Assembly (NCBI RefSeq): GCF_001676875.1
Contig: NZ_JYKA01000005.1
Location: 310,001 to 374,000 of the forward strand
Direction of reading: 5' to 3'
Source: Chromobacterium subtsugae
Lineage (GTDB): Bacteria; Pseudomonadota; Gammaproteobacteria; Burkholderiales; Chromobacteriaceae
Length of the DNA: 64,000 bases
This document shows positions 17,547 through 25,494 of this stretch, one piece after another (the stretch's first letter is position 1; the number at the start of each line of letters is the position of its first letter). The position numbers and the translations under genes are program-made. The notes beneath the pieces are model-generated. The model ran no database searches, was not told where the DNA came from, and saw only the letters and a program-made list of their open reading frames with translations.

Positions 17547-19982
17547 ATGAGCGAGAACTGTTTCCATTGCGGCTTGCCGGTCCCGCCCGGCGCCGATTTC
17601 CCCATCCGCTACCGCCAGCGCGATGAGGCCGCCTGCTGCGCCGGCTGCCAGGCCGTGGCCGCCACCATCATAAATTCCGGCCTGTCAGACTACTATCAGC
17701 ACCGCACCGAGGGCGCGGCCCGCGCCGAAGCGCTGCCGCAGAATCTGCTGGAACAGATCCGGCTGTACGATTCCGACGAACTCCAGCGCGGCTTCGTCCA
17801 CATTGACCGCGACCAGGTGCGCGAGGCTGCGCTGATGCTGGAAGGCATCACCTGCGCCGCCTGCATCTGGCTGAACGAACAGCATCTGCGCCGGCTGCCG
17901 GGCGTGGTCGGCGTCGACATCAATTACAGCACCCAGCGCGCCCGCGTGCGCTGGGACAACAGCCGCGTCAAGCTGTCCGCCATCCTGGAGGCGGTGGCAG
18001 CGATAGGCTACCGCGCCCACCCCTACGATGCCGAGCGCCAGGAAAAGCTGCAACAGAAGGAGCGCAAGCAGGCGCTGAGCCGGCTATGGGTGGCCGGCTT
18101 GTCGATGATGCAGGTGATGATGTACGCGGTGCCGGTCTACCTGGCGCCGGACGGCGACATCGCGCCCGACCTGCTGTGGCTGCTGCACTGGGCCAGCTTC
18201 ATCCTCACGCTGCCGGTGCTGCTGTATTCCGCGCTGCCGTTCTACCGCGCCACCTGGCGCGATCTGAAAAGCGGCCGCGTCGGCATGGACACGCCGGTGA
18301 CCATAGGCATCCTCACCGCTTTCTGCGCCAGCTTCTGGGCGCTGATCCACAAGTTCGAGCATGGCATCTATTTCGATTCGGTATCGATGTTCGTGTTCCT
18401 GCTGCTGGGCGGCCGCTACCTGGAATCGATCGCCCGCCGCAAGGCCGGGGCCGCCAGCGAAAGCCTGGTCAAGCTGGTGCCGGCCTTCGCGCACCGGCTG
18501 GACAATTGGCCCGCCAGCCGCGACAGCCATGAAGCCACCGTCGCCAGCCTGCGCCGCGGCGACGTGATCCTGGTCCGCCCGGGCGAAACCATCCCCGCCG
18601 ACGGCGTGGTGCTGGATGGCCAAAGCGCCAGCGACGAGGCCTTGCTCACCGGCGAAAGCCGGCCCATTCCCAAAACCGCCGGCGACGCGGTGATAGCCGG
18701 CAGCGTCAACACCTCCAGCCCGCTGCTGCTGCGGGTGGAGGAAAGCGGGGAGTCGACCCGGCTGGCCGGCATCGTGCGCCTGCTGGACCGCGCGCTGGCG
18801 GAAAAGCCCCGGCTGGCGGTGCTGGCCGACCGCTTCGCCAGCTGGTTCGTCGCCCTGCTGCTGCTGGCCGCCGCCGCCAGTTATCTGGCCTGGCATTTCT
18901 TGGACCCCGGCCGCGCGCTGTGGATCATGGTGGCGGTGCTGGTCATCTCCTGCCCCTGCGCGCTGTCGCTGGCCACCCCGGCGGCCCTCACCGCCGCCGG
19001 CGGCAGCCTGGCCAGCCTGGGCGTGCTCGCCACTCGCGGCCACGCGCTGGAAACGCTGGCCAAAGTGACCGACGTGGTGTTCGACAAGACCGGCACCCTT
19101 ACCCACGGCAGCATGAAGCTGCTGGACGTCGCCATCGAGGGCAGCCTCGCGCCGGAACAAGCGCTGGCGTTGGCCGCCGCGCTGGAGCACGGTTCGGAAC
19201 ACCCGCTGGCGCAGGCGCTGCGGCAAGCCGCCGAAGGCCTGGCCGCGCCGCGCGTCGAATCGCCGCTCAACCACCCGGGCCACGGCGTGGCAGGCGTGAT
19301 GGCCGGGCGCGAATGGCGGCTGGGCTCCGCCCCCTTCATCGCCGCCTGGCTGCGGCAGCCGCAGCAAGACGTCGCCGACTGGCACGCCGGCAGCACCCAG
19401 GTGCTGCTGGCGAATAGCGACGGCGTGCAGGCCCGTTTCGCCATCGGCGACGCCGTGCGCGCCGACGCCGCCGAGCTGGTGGCGCGCCTGCGCCGGCGCG
19501 GACTGGCCGTGCATCTGCTCAGCGGCGACGGCGAACAGGCCGTCTGCGCGCTGGCGCGCGAGCTGGGGCTGGAACGCGCGCGCGCGCGCGCCACGCCGGA
19601 AGACAAGCTCGCCTACGTCGGCGCGTTGCAGGACGCCGGCCGCCGCGTGCTGATGGTGGGCGATGGCGTCAACGACGCGCCGGTGCTGGCCCGCGCCGAC
19701 GTCTCCATCGCCATGGGCGGCGGCACTGACGTGGCGCGCACCAGCGGCGACATGGTGCTGATCGCGGACCAATTGGGCCTGATAGACGCGTCGCTGGACA
19801 TCAGCCGGCGCACGCTGACGGTGATACGGCAAAACCTGTGCTGGGCGGCGGGGTATAATCTGGTGGCCTTGCCGCTGGCCGTGACCGGCCACGTCACGCC
19901 CTGGCTCGCCAGCCTGGGCATGGCGCTCAGCTCGCTGCTGGTGGCCGGCAATGCCCTGCGCCTAGTCAAACGGAAGAACTGA
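17547..19982 (+). CDS. ccoI: Copper-transporting P1B-type ATPase CcoI/FixI
   Basis: Inner-membrane copper pump needed to assemble the binuclear centre of cbb3-type cytochrome oxidase. In order: a Cys-rich N-terminal segment (CFHCGLPVP and CCAGC, residues 5-35), a heavy-metal domain with GITCAACIW, six to eight membrane helices including the metal-site CPC in VISCPCALS, the TGES actuator loop, the DKTGTLTHG phosphorylation site, an HP motif (GSEHPLAQAL) and GDGVNDAPVLA. Length is 811 aa. The duplicated Cys clusters and the following ccoS separate it from CopA. The TGA overlaps the ccoS ATG by one base. Confidence 0.92.
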   Translation: MSENCFHCGLPVPPGADFPIRYRQRDEAACCAGCQAVAATIINSGLSDYYQHRTEGAARAEALPQNLLEQIRLYDSDELQRGFVHIDRDQVREAALMLEGITCAACIWLNEQHLRRLPGVVGVDINYSTQRARVRWDNSRVKLSAILEAVAAIGYRAHPYDAERQEKLQQKERKQALSRLWVAGLSMMQVMMYAVPVYLAPDGDIAPDLLWLLHWASFILTLPVLLYSALPFYRATWRDLKSGRVGMDTPVTIGILTAFCASFWALIHKFEHGIYFDSVSMFVFLLLGGRYLESIARRKAGAASESLVKLVPAFAHRLDNWPASRDSHEATVASLRRGDVILVRPGETIPADGVVLDGQSASDEALLTGESRPIPKTAGDAVIAGSVNTSSPLLLRVEESGESTRLAGIVRLLDRALAEKPRLAVLADRFASWFVALLLLAAAASYLAWHFLDPGRALWIMVAVLVISCPCALSLATPAALTAAGGSLASLGVLATRGHALETLAKVTDVVFDKTGTLTHGSMKLLDVAIEGSLAPEQALALAAALEHGSEHPLAQALRQAAEGLAAPRVESPLNHPGHGVAGVMAGREWRLGSAPFIAAWLRQPQQDVADWHAGSTQVLLANSDGVQARFAIGDAVRADAAELVARLRRRGLAVHLLSGDGEQAVCALARELGLERARARATPEDKLAYVGALQDAGRRVLMVGDGVNDAPVLARADVSIAMGGGTDVARTSGDMVLIADQLGLIDASLDISRRTLTVIRQNLCWAAGYNLVALPLAVTGHVTPWLASLGMALSSLLVAGNALRLVKRKN

Positions 19983-20149
19983 TGGAAAGCCTCTACCTGC
20001 TCATCCCGCTCAGCCTGGTGCTGGCCTTCGTCATCGGCGCCATCTTCTGGTGGGCCACCCGCTCCGGCCAGTTCGACGACATGGAAGGCCCGGCCCACCG
20101 CATCCTGATGGACGACGACACCCCGCGCCGGGAGGACGATCAGCAGTAG
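19982..20149 (+). CDS. ccoS: cbb3-type cytochrome oxidase assembly protein CcoS
   Basis: A 55-residue protein, MESLYLLIPLSLVLAFVIGA onward, with a single membrane helix ending in IFWWATRSGQFDDMEGPAHRIL. The WxxxxGQFDDxExPAxRIL pattern directly after the helix is the CcoS signature. It acts with CcoI in maturation of cbb3 oxidase. The ATG overlaps the ccoI stop (TGATG), showing translational coupling. The cbb3 structural genes ccoNOP are not in the window. A perfect 14-base inverted repeat overlaps its last codons. Confidence 0.92.
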   Translation: MESLYLLIPLSLVLAFVIGAIFWWATRSGQFDDMEGPAHRILMDDDTPRREDDQQ

Positions 20150-20165
20150 TCCCTCCCGGCGCGGG
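20122..20165. terminator. Perfect 14-base inverted repeat over the ccoS stop
   Basis: Arms at 20122-20135 (CCCGCGCCGGGAGG) and 20152-20165 are exact reverse complements around a 16-base loop that contains the TAG stop. There is no T run on either side, so it may be a U-less terminator, an mRNA 3' stabiliser or a rho-blocking structure. Confidence 0.5.
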
Positions 20166-20176
20166 ATGGCCGCGAA

Positions 20177-20204
20177 TTGACAAATCACGATTCGCTTATA
20201 TAAT
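20177..20204 (+). promoter_or_regulatory. Consensus sigma70 promoter of the nucleoside transporter
   Basis: TTGACA (20177-20182) and TATAAT (20199-20204), both perfect, at a 16-base spacing. The expected start near 20211 leaves a leader of about 95 nt before the GTG at 20307. It is the strongest-looking promoter in the window. Confidence 0.8.
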
Positions 20205-20306
20205 CGCCCTCTTTTTTGCGAACAGCTTCCCGGCAACCGCCGCGCCGCCAGGCGCCCCGCTGCGGCCATCGCGCCCCTGCCGCTGTTTCACTCCCGAAGG
20301 GCATCC

Positions 20307-21608
20307 GTGAATACCATCCAAGCACTCGCCGGCATGTTGCTGCTGGTCGGCGTAGCCTATGCTTTTTCCACCCGCCGCGACGCCGTCAACTGGCGCACCG
20401 TGCTGATCGGCCTCGCCATCCAGAGCGGCTTGTTCCTCTTGATCAACTATATCCCGGCCATTCACCACGGTTTCGCCGCCTTCGGCGCCGGCTTCGCCAA
20501 AGTGCTGAGCTTCGCCGGCGAAGGCGCCGGCTTCGTCTTCGGCGACCTGGCCAAACCTGGCGGCAAGCTGGGCTTCCTGTTCGCCTTCACCGTGCTGCCG
20601 GTGATCATCTTCTTCTCCGCCTTCAGCGCGCTGCTCTACCATTTCGGCATCCTGCAGCGCGTGGTCGCCGCGCTGGCCTGGGCAATGAAGCGCAGCATGC
20701 GCATTTCCGGCCCGGAAAGCGTGGTGGCCGCCGCCAATATCTTCCTGGGCCAGACCGAGGCGCCGCTGCTGGTCCGCCCCTACATCCGCCACATGACCCG
20801 CTCCGAGTTGGCCTGCATCATGATCGCCGGCATGTCGACGCTGTCCGGCGGCGTGCTGGCCGCCTACGTCGCCTTCCTGGGCGGGCCGGACGCCGCCGAG
20901 CAGGCGCGCTTCGCCACCTACTTGCTGACCGCCTCCTGCATGAACGCGGCCGGGGCGGTGGTGTTCTGCAAGATCATGTTCCCGGAAACCGCCCCCGGCG
21001 AGCTGTCCAGCACCAAGCTGCAGGCGTCCAAGGAAAAGAGCGGGGGCAATTTCGTCAGCGCGGTGGTGACCGGCGCGCTGGACGGCATGAAAATGGCCGC
21101 CGCCGTGGCCACCATCCTGCTGGCCATCGTGGCGCTGATCGCGCTGGCCAACTTCCTGGTGAAGGACGGCCTGGGCCAGATGCTGGGCGTCAACGCCGCG
21201 ATCCAGGCCTCCACCCACGGCATGTTCGACGGCCTGACGCTGCAATACTTGGCCGGCCAAGCCTTCCGGGTGTTCGCCTTCCTGATGGGAATCGGCTGGG
21301 ATGAGACGCTGGGCGTCGGCAGCTTGCTGGGGCAGAAGATCGTTCTCAACGAATTCATCGCCTACCTCGACCTGGCCAAGATGAAGGCCGCCGGCACGCT
21401 GTCGGCGCCGACGGTGATGATTTCCACCTTCGCGCTGGCCAGCTTCTCCAACCTGTCGTCGGTGGGCATCTGCGTGGCGGGCATCGGCGCGCTGGCGCCG
21501 GAGCGGCAGCAGGAGCTGGCGCAGATCGGCATGCGCGCGCTGCTGGCCTCCATCCTGACCGGCTTCATGACCGCCTCCAGCGCCGGTTTGTGGCTGTCGC
21601 TATTCTGA
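20307..21608 (+). CDS. Concentrative nucleoside transporter (CNT/NupC family)
   Basis: Inner-membrane proton- or sodium-coupled nucleoside importer, 433 aa, with about ten hydrophobic segments. Family signatures visible are KLGFLFAFTVLPVIIFFSA, GPESVVAAANIFLGQTEAPL, which lines the nucleoside site, and FALASFSNLSSVGICVAG near the end. GTG at 20307 is used as start: GAAGGG lies seven bases upstream, and the first helix follows immediately (IQALAGMLLLVGVAYAF). Monocistronic, with a consensus promoter upstream and a hairpin terminator downstream. Substrate preference (purine or pyrimidine) cannot be assigned. Confidence 0.9.
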   Translation: MNTIQALAGMLLLVGVAYAFSTRRDAVNWRTVLIGLAIQSGLFLLINYIPAIHHGFAAFGAGFAKVLSFAGEGAGFVFGDLAKPGGKLGFLFAFTVLPVIIFFSAFSALLYHFGILQRVVAALAWAMKRSMRISGPESVVAAANIFLGQTEAPLLVRPYIRHMTRSELACIMIAGMSTLSGGVLAAYVAFLGGPDAAEQARFATYLLTASCMNAAGAVVFCKIMFPETAPGELSSTKLQASKEKSGGNFVSAVVTGALDGMKMAAAVATILLAIVALIALANFLVKDGLGQMLGVNAAIQASTHGMFDGLTLQYLAGQAFRVFAFLMGIGWDETLGVGSLLGQKIVLNEFIAYLDLAKMKAAGTLSAPTVMISTFALASFSNLSSVGICVAGIGALAPERQQELAQIGMRALLASILTGFMTASSAGLWLSLF

Positions 21609-21625
21609 TCGGCACCTGACAGTGC

Positions 21626-21660
21626 GGCGGGAATCAGCTAGCATGCGATTCCCGCTTTTT
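21626..21660 (+). terminator. Terminator after the nucleoside transporter
   Basis: Perfect nine-base arms GCGGGAATC and GATTCCCGC with an eleven-base loop, followed directly by TTTTTT. Standard rho-independent form, 17 bases after the stop codon. Confidence 0.9.
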
Positions 21661-21676
21661 ACCAGAACGGCCATCC

Positions 21677-22993
21677 GTGAAAGCAGATTTCTCCTTTTTC
21701 GCCACCCGGCGCTTCCTGCCCTTGTTCGGCACCCAGTTCCTAGGCGCCTTCAACGACAATATGCTGAAAACCGCCATCGTGGTGCTGATCAGCTTTCACG
21801 GCCTGACCCTAGCCGGCCTGCCGCCGGAAATGCTGGTCAATCTGGCGGCCGGCATCTTCATCCTGCCCTTCTTCCTGTTTTCCGCCAGCGCCGGCAAATT
21901 ATCCGAGCGTTACGACAAGGCGCGCATCGCCAGGCTGATCAAGCTGGCCGAGATCGCCATCATGCTGCTGGCCGGCGCCGGTTTCCTGTGGCAATCGGCC
22001 GGGCTGCTATTGTCAGCGCTGTTCCTGATGGGCACCCACTCCGCTTTCTTCGGCCCGATGAAATACTCGGTGCTGCCGCAATACCTGCGCGAAGACGAAC
22101 TGGTCGGCGGCACCGGCCTGATCGAAATGGGCACCTTCCTCGCCATCCTGCTGGGCCAGCTGCTGGGCAGCGTGCTCACCCACAACGGCTCGCTGCTGAT
22201 CATCGCCGCGCTGCTGGTCACCGCCGTGCTGGGCTATTTCAGCAGCACCGCCATGCCGGCGGTGGCGCCCGGCGCGCCGCATCTCAAGCTGTCGTGGAAT
22301 TTCCTCGGCGATTCGGTGCAACTGGTGGGCAAGGCCTGGCGCATCCACGACGTGCGCTGCTCCATCCTGGGCATTTCCTGGTTTTGGCTGATGGGCGCGG
22401 TCTACACCACCCAGCTGCCCACCTTCACCCGCATGCACCTGGGCGGCGACGCCGACGTCTATACCCTGCTGCTGGCGCTGTTCTCCATCGGCATCGGCAT
22501 CGGCTCGGTGATTTGCGCCAAGCTGTCTCACGGCAAGCTGCAGCTGGGCATCGTGCTGCTGGGCAGCGCCGGCATGACTGTGTTCGGCGGCGACCTGGCG
22601 CTGGGCGCGATGCCTCATTACCACGGCCCGCTGGCGACGCTGGCCGAATTCATGGCCCGCGCCAGCAGCTGGCGCAGCATCGCCGACGTGGCGCTGCTGG
22701 GCTTCTTCGGCGGCTTCTTCACCGTGCCGCTGTACACCTGGCTGCAAACCGGCAGCCCGGATGAGTTCCGCTCGCAGGCGGTGGCCGCCAACAACATCAT
22801 CAACGGCTTTTACATGGTGGCGGCCGCCATCGGCAGCGTGCTGATGCTGAAATGGTTCGACAGCATCTCGATGCTGCTGCTGGCGGTGGCCGCGCTCAAC
22901 ATCCTCGCCACCGCGCACCTGGCCTGGTGCGCGCCGGACATCTGGCGCCAGCGCTTCAGCTGGATCGCGCCGCTGTTCGCCGGCAAGGCCTGA
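21677..22993 (+). CDS. MFS transporter, LplT-like (lysophospholipid flippase family)
   Basis: Twelve-helix inner-membrane carrier of 438 aa. The opening RFLPLFGTQFLGAFNDNMLKTA is the characteristic LplT first helix with its acidic D and N residues, and SAFFGPMKYSVLPQYLREDELVGG is the matching helix 4-5 segment. LplT imports lysophospholipids from the outer leaflet for reacylation by Aas; in many bacteria the two are fused. Here no acyltransferase domain or aas gene follows, so an alternative substrate is possible. GTG at 21677 is the only plausible start. A bidirectional terminator follows. Confidence 0.8.
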   Translation: MKADFSFFATRRFLPLFGTQFLGAFNDNMLKTAIVVLISFHGLTLAGLPPEMLVNLAAGIFILPFFLFSASAGKLSERYDKARIARLIKLAEIAIMLLAGAGFLWQSAGLLLSALFLMGTHSAFFGPMKYSVLPQYLREDELVGGTGLIEMGTFLAILLGQLLGSVLTHNGSLLIIAALLVTAVLGYFSSTAMPAVAPGAPHLKLSWNFLGDSVQLVGKAWRIHDVRCSILGISWFWLMGAVYTTQLPTFTRMHLGGDADVYTLLLALFSIGIGIGSVICAKLSHGKLQLGIVLLGSAGMTVFGGDLALGAMPHYHGPLATLAEFMARASSWRSIADVALLGFFGGFFTVPLYTWLQTGSPDEFRSQAVAANNIINGFYMVAAAIGSVLMLKWFDSISMLLLAVAALNILATAHLAWCAPDIWRQRFSWIAPLFAGKA

Positions 22994-23006
22994 GCCGATA
23001 AAACGA

Positions 23007-23030
23007 CAACGGGGGCAAACGCCCCCGTTT
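23007..23030. terminator. Bidirectional terminator
   Basis: AACGGGGGC-AAAC-GCCCCCGTT stem between the convergent LplT-like and histidine kinase genes. The plus strand continues TTTCG and the minus strand GTTGTCG, so U runs are short, but the stem is very stable. Confidence 0.75.
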
Positions 23031-23051
23031 CGCATTGCCCGCCCGGCGCGC

Positions 23052-25343
23052 TCATTCGCCAGCCCCGTGCGCGGCAGCCTCCTTCTCCCCCAGCAGCAGC
23101 GACAGGCGCTCCATGGTTTTGCTGTTCTCCGCGTCCGGCAGCGAAACGAAGAAGCAGATCCCGCCCGCCGGCAGGTTTTCCGCGTAAATGCTGCCGGCGT
23201 GCGCCAGGGCGATCTGCCGGCAGATCGCCAAACCCAGCCCGGTGCCGCCGGAACCGTTGGCGGTGGCGCTGCTCTGCACGAACTTGTCGAAAATTCGCTC
23301 CAATTCGGCTTCCGGCACCCCCGGCCCCTGATCGGCCACCGACAGGGTGACGATGGAGCCGAAATGCTGCAGACCGATGCGGATCCGGCCGCCATGCGGC
23401 GAGAACTTGATCGCATTGGACAGCAGATTGGCCAATATCTGCTGCATGGACTTGCGATCCACCCAGGCGAGCAGCGGCAGCGGCGGCAACTCCAGCTTCA
23501 AGCCGATGCCCGCCTCCGCCATGCGCCCCTCTTCCGCCTGCGTCATCAGGCGGACCAGCTCGCATAGATCCACGTCCTCGCGGTGCAGCGCCATGCGCCC
23601 CGACTCCAGCTTGGCCAGATCCAGCAAATCGTTCAGCAAGACCAGCAGCCTGGCGCCGCTGGCATGGATATTGTCGAAATAGCGCTTGATCCGCTCCGGC
23701 GGCGCCTGCCCGACCTTGTCGCCGCCGATCTCGGCGAAGCTGAGTATGCCGTGCAGCGGCGTGCGCAGCTCATGCGACATATTGGCCAGGAATTCCGACT
23801 TGGCCTGATTCGCCCGCTCCGCCTCCTCCTTCGCCTGCAACAAGTCGGCGGTGCGTTGCGCGACCAGCTCCTGCAAATGATTGCGGTGGCCGTACAACTC
23901 TTGCTCCGACCGCTTGCGTTCGGTGATGTCGCGGCCGACGCCGCGATAGCCGCACAGCTCGCCGTCCGCGCTCAGCAGCGGACAGGCGTTGATGGCTATC
24001 CAGCGCTCCTCTGCGCGCCGCCGGTAGCTCAGCTCGAAATCCCGCACCTCTTGGCGCCCGGCGAACAGCCGCGACAGCCGCTCAGCCTGGTCGCGGTTCG
24101 CGCGCACCGGCCGCCACTCCCGCCAGTGGCGGCCTAGCAGCTTGCCCAGCGGCACGCCGGTCAATTCGCTGAAATGCTCGGAACAGTAGCTGAGCCGTCC
24201 TTCGGCATCCAGCTCCCACAGCCAGTCCGAGGCGATGCTGGCGAACATGCGGAAACGCTCCTCGCCCTGCCTTAGCGCGCGGGCGCTTCGGCTGGCCAAC
24301 TCTTCCGCCACCTCGCGGCGCCGGTGCAGCAGGTTCAAGTAAATGCCGAGCAGCAGCGTGAACCCCATGCCGGCCGGCAACACCAGCAGCGCCGCATGGC
24401 TGCCGCTGGCCTCCAGGTAACGCGGCAGCGCGCGCAAGGTCACCTTCCAGACCCGCCCGCCTATCGCCAGCTTGCGGCTCAGCCACGGGCTTCCCGGACT
24501 CGCTCGCTGCGTCGGCGCCACCAGGCTGACCGTGCCGCCGCCGCCGACATCGTCCAGCTGCAGACTGATCCCTTTTTCAGCCAGCGCCGGGAGGGCCCGC
24601 GCCGCCAGCCGGGCGGCGTTGATGCCGCCCACCACCACGCCGCCGCGGACGCCGGGCACAGGAATGATCATCGACACCCCCTTGCCGGAGTCGTCGTTGA
24701 ACTGGGCCAGGATCAGCGGCTCGCTGATCCTGGCCTGGCCGCTGGCCAGCGCGCGGCGGATGGCTTCGCGCCGCCTGGGCTCCGACCACAGGTCGAAACC
24801 CCATACTTTCGGATTGTCTTCCTTGGGCGCGATATAGGTCACCGGATAGTATTCGGGCCGGATGCCGGCGGCGACAATGCGGCCATCGGCCCGCTTCTCG
24901 CGGACCTTGCCGTACTTCGCCTCATAAGCCGGCCGGCCGGCCTGCGGCACCAGCGGCGCCCAGCCTATCCCTTGAAACAGCGGCCGGCTCGCCACCAGCG
25001 GCCTGGCGAAACGGTAGAAATCATCCTGGCGGATATTGGGCGCGTTGCCCATGAAAAGCGCCAATGAGTCCAGCGCGTCGACATCCTGCTGGATCGCGCT
25101 CGCCAGTTGCTCGGCCGCCGCCCCGGCATCGTGGCGGAAATTGGACTCGGTCGCCGCCCGCTCAGCCCTGTCGAAATGACGCGACAATATGACGGTGAGC
25201 AACAACGGCGCCAGCAGGATCAGTCCCTGCACCTCGCGCCGGGCCACCATGCGCCGGCAGCGCGCCGCGCCGGCCCGCGCGCGCGGCCAGCGCCACAAGA
25301 CACCGGCCAGCGCAGCGCTCTTCGCCGGCCAGCCTTGGCTCAC
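23052..25343 (-). CDS. CHASE-PAS sensor histidine kinase, orphan
   Basis: Membrane sensor kinase of 763 aa. After a basic N-terminus come helix one (GLILLAPLLLTVILS), a periplasmic CHASE domain (residues about 75-290, with FQGIGWAPLVP and YYPVTYIAPKEDN), a second helix (about 310-335), a PAS domain (about 360-485, ending in GVGRDITERKRSE), a short coiled coil, HisKA with FLANMSHELRTPLHG carrying the phospho-accepting His, and a HATPase with NLLSNAIKFSPHGG, DQGPGVPE and GGTGLGLAICRQI. CHASE domains usually sense small organic ligands. There is no receiver domain and no adjacent response regulator. The start is GTG, with GGGAG upstream. Confidence 0.88.
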   Translation of the reverse strand: MSQGWPAKSAALAGVLWRWPRARAGAARCRRMVARREVQGLILLAPLLLTVILSRHFDRAERAATESNFRHDAGAAAEQLASAIQQDVDALDSLALFMGNAPNIRQDDFYRFARPLVASRPLFQGIGWAPLVPQAGRPAYEAKYGKVREKRADGRIVAAGIRPEYYPVTYIAPKEDNPKVWGFDLWSEPRRREAIRRALASGQARISEPLILAQFNDDSGKGVSMIIPVPGVRGGVVVGGINAARLAARALPALAEKGISLQLDDVGGGGTVSLVAPTQRASPGSPWLSRKLAIGGRVWKVTLRALPRYLEASGSHAALLVLPAGMGFTLLLGIYLNLLHRRREVAEELASRSARALRQGEERFRMFASIASDWLWELDAEGRLSYCSEHFSELTGVPLGKLLGRHWREWRPVRANRDQAERLSRLFAGRQEVRDFELSYRRRAEERWIAINACPLLSADGELCGYRGVGRDITERKRSEQELYGHRNHLQELVAQRTADLLQAKEEAERANQAKSEFLANMSHELRTPLHGILSFAEIGGDKVGQAPPERIKRYFDNIHASGARLLVLLNDLLDLAKLESGRMALHREDVDLCELVRLMTQAEEGRMAEAGIGLKLELPPLPLLAWVDRKSMQQILANLLSNAIKFSPHGGRIRIGLQHFGSIVTLSVADQGPGVPEAELERIFDKFVQSSATANGSGGTGLGLAICRQIALAHAGSIYAENLPAGGICFFVSLPDAENSKTMERLSLLLGEKEAAAHGAGE

Positions 25344-25361
25344 CTCAAACTCCCGCTAAAG

Positions 25362-25402
25362 CGAAAACCCCGCGCCAACGCAAAGCCGGCACGGGGTTTT
25401 CG
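25362..25402 (-). terminator. Terminator after the flavoprotein reductase gene
   Basis: AAAACCCCG and CGGGGTTTT arms with an inner GCC/GGC stem. The minus-strand side ends in a T run. It ends the reductase transcript about 90 bases after its stop, just upstream of the kinase start. Confidence 0.75.
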
Positions 25403-25494
25403 GGACGGGGCTCCAGCCCCGCTCTGGGCGGCGAAGGACATGAATCACTCCAAGCGCGATGCTTATGGAATATTCATAGCCGCTGCGGCCTCAC

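Noticed and set aside
18084-19892. 602-codon open frame on the minus strand inside ccoI
   Set aside because: His/Gln/Ala-rich translation without any domain, exactly antisense to a P-type ATPase with all motifs. High GC content removes stop codons from the mirror frame.
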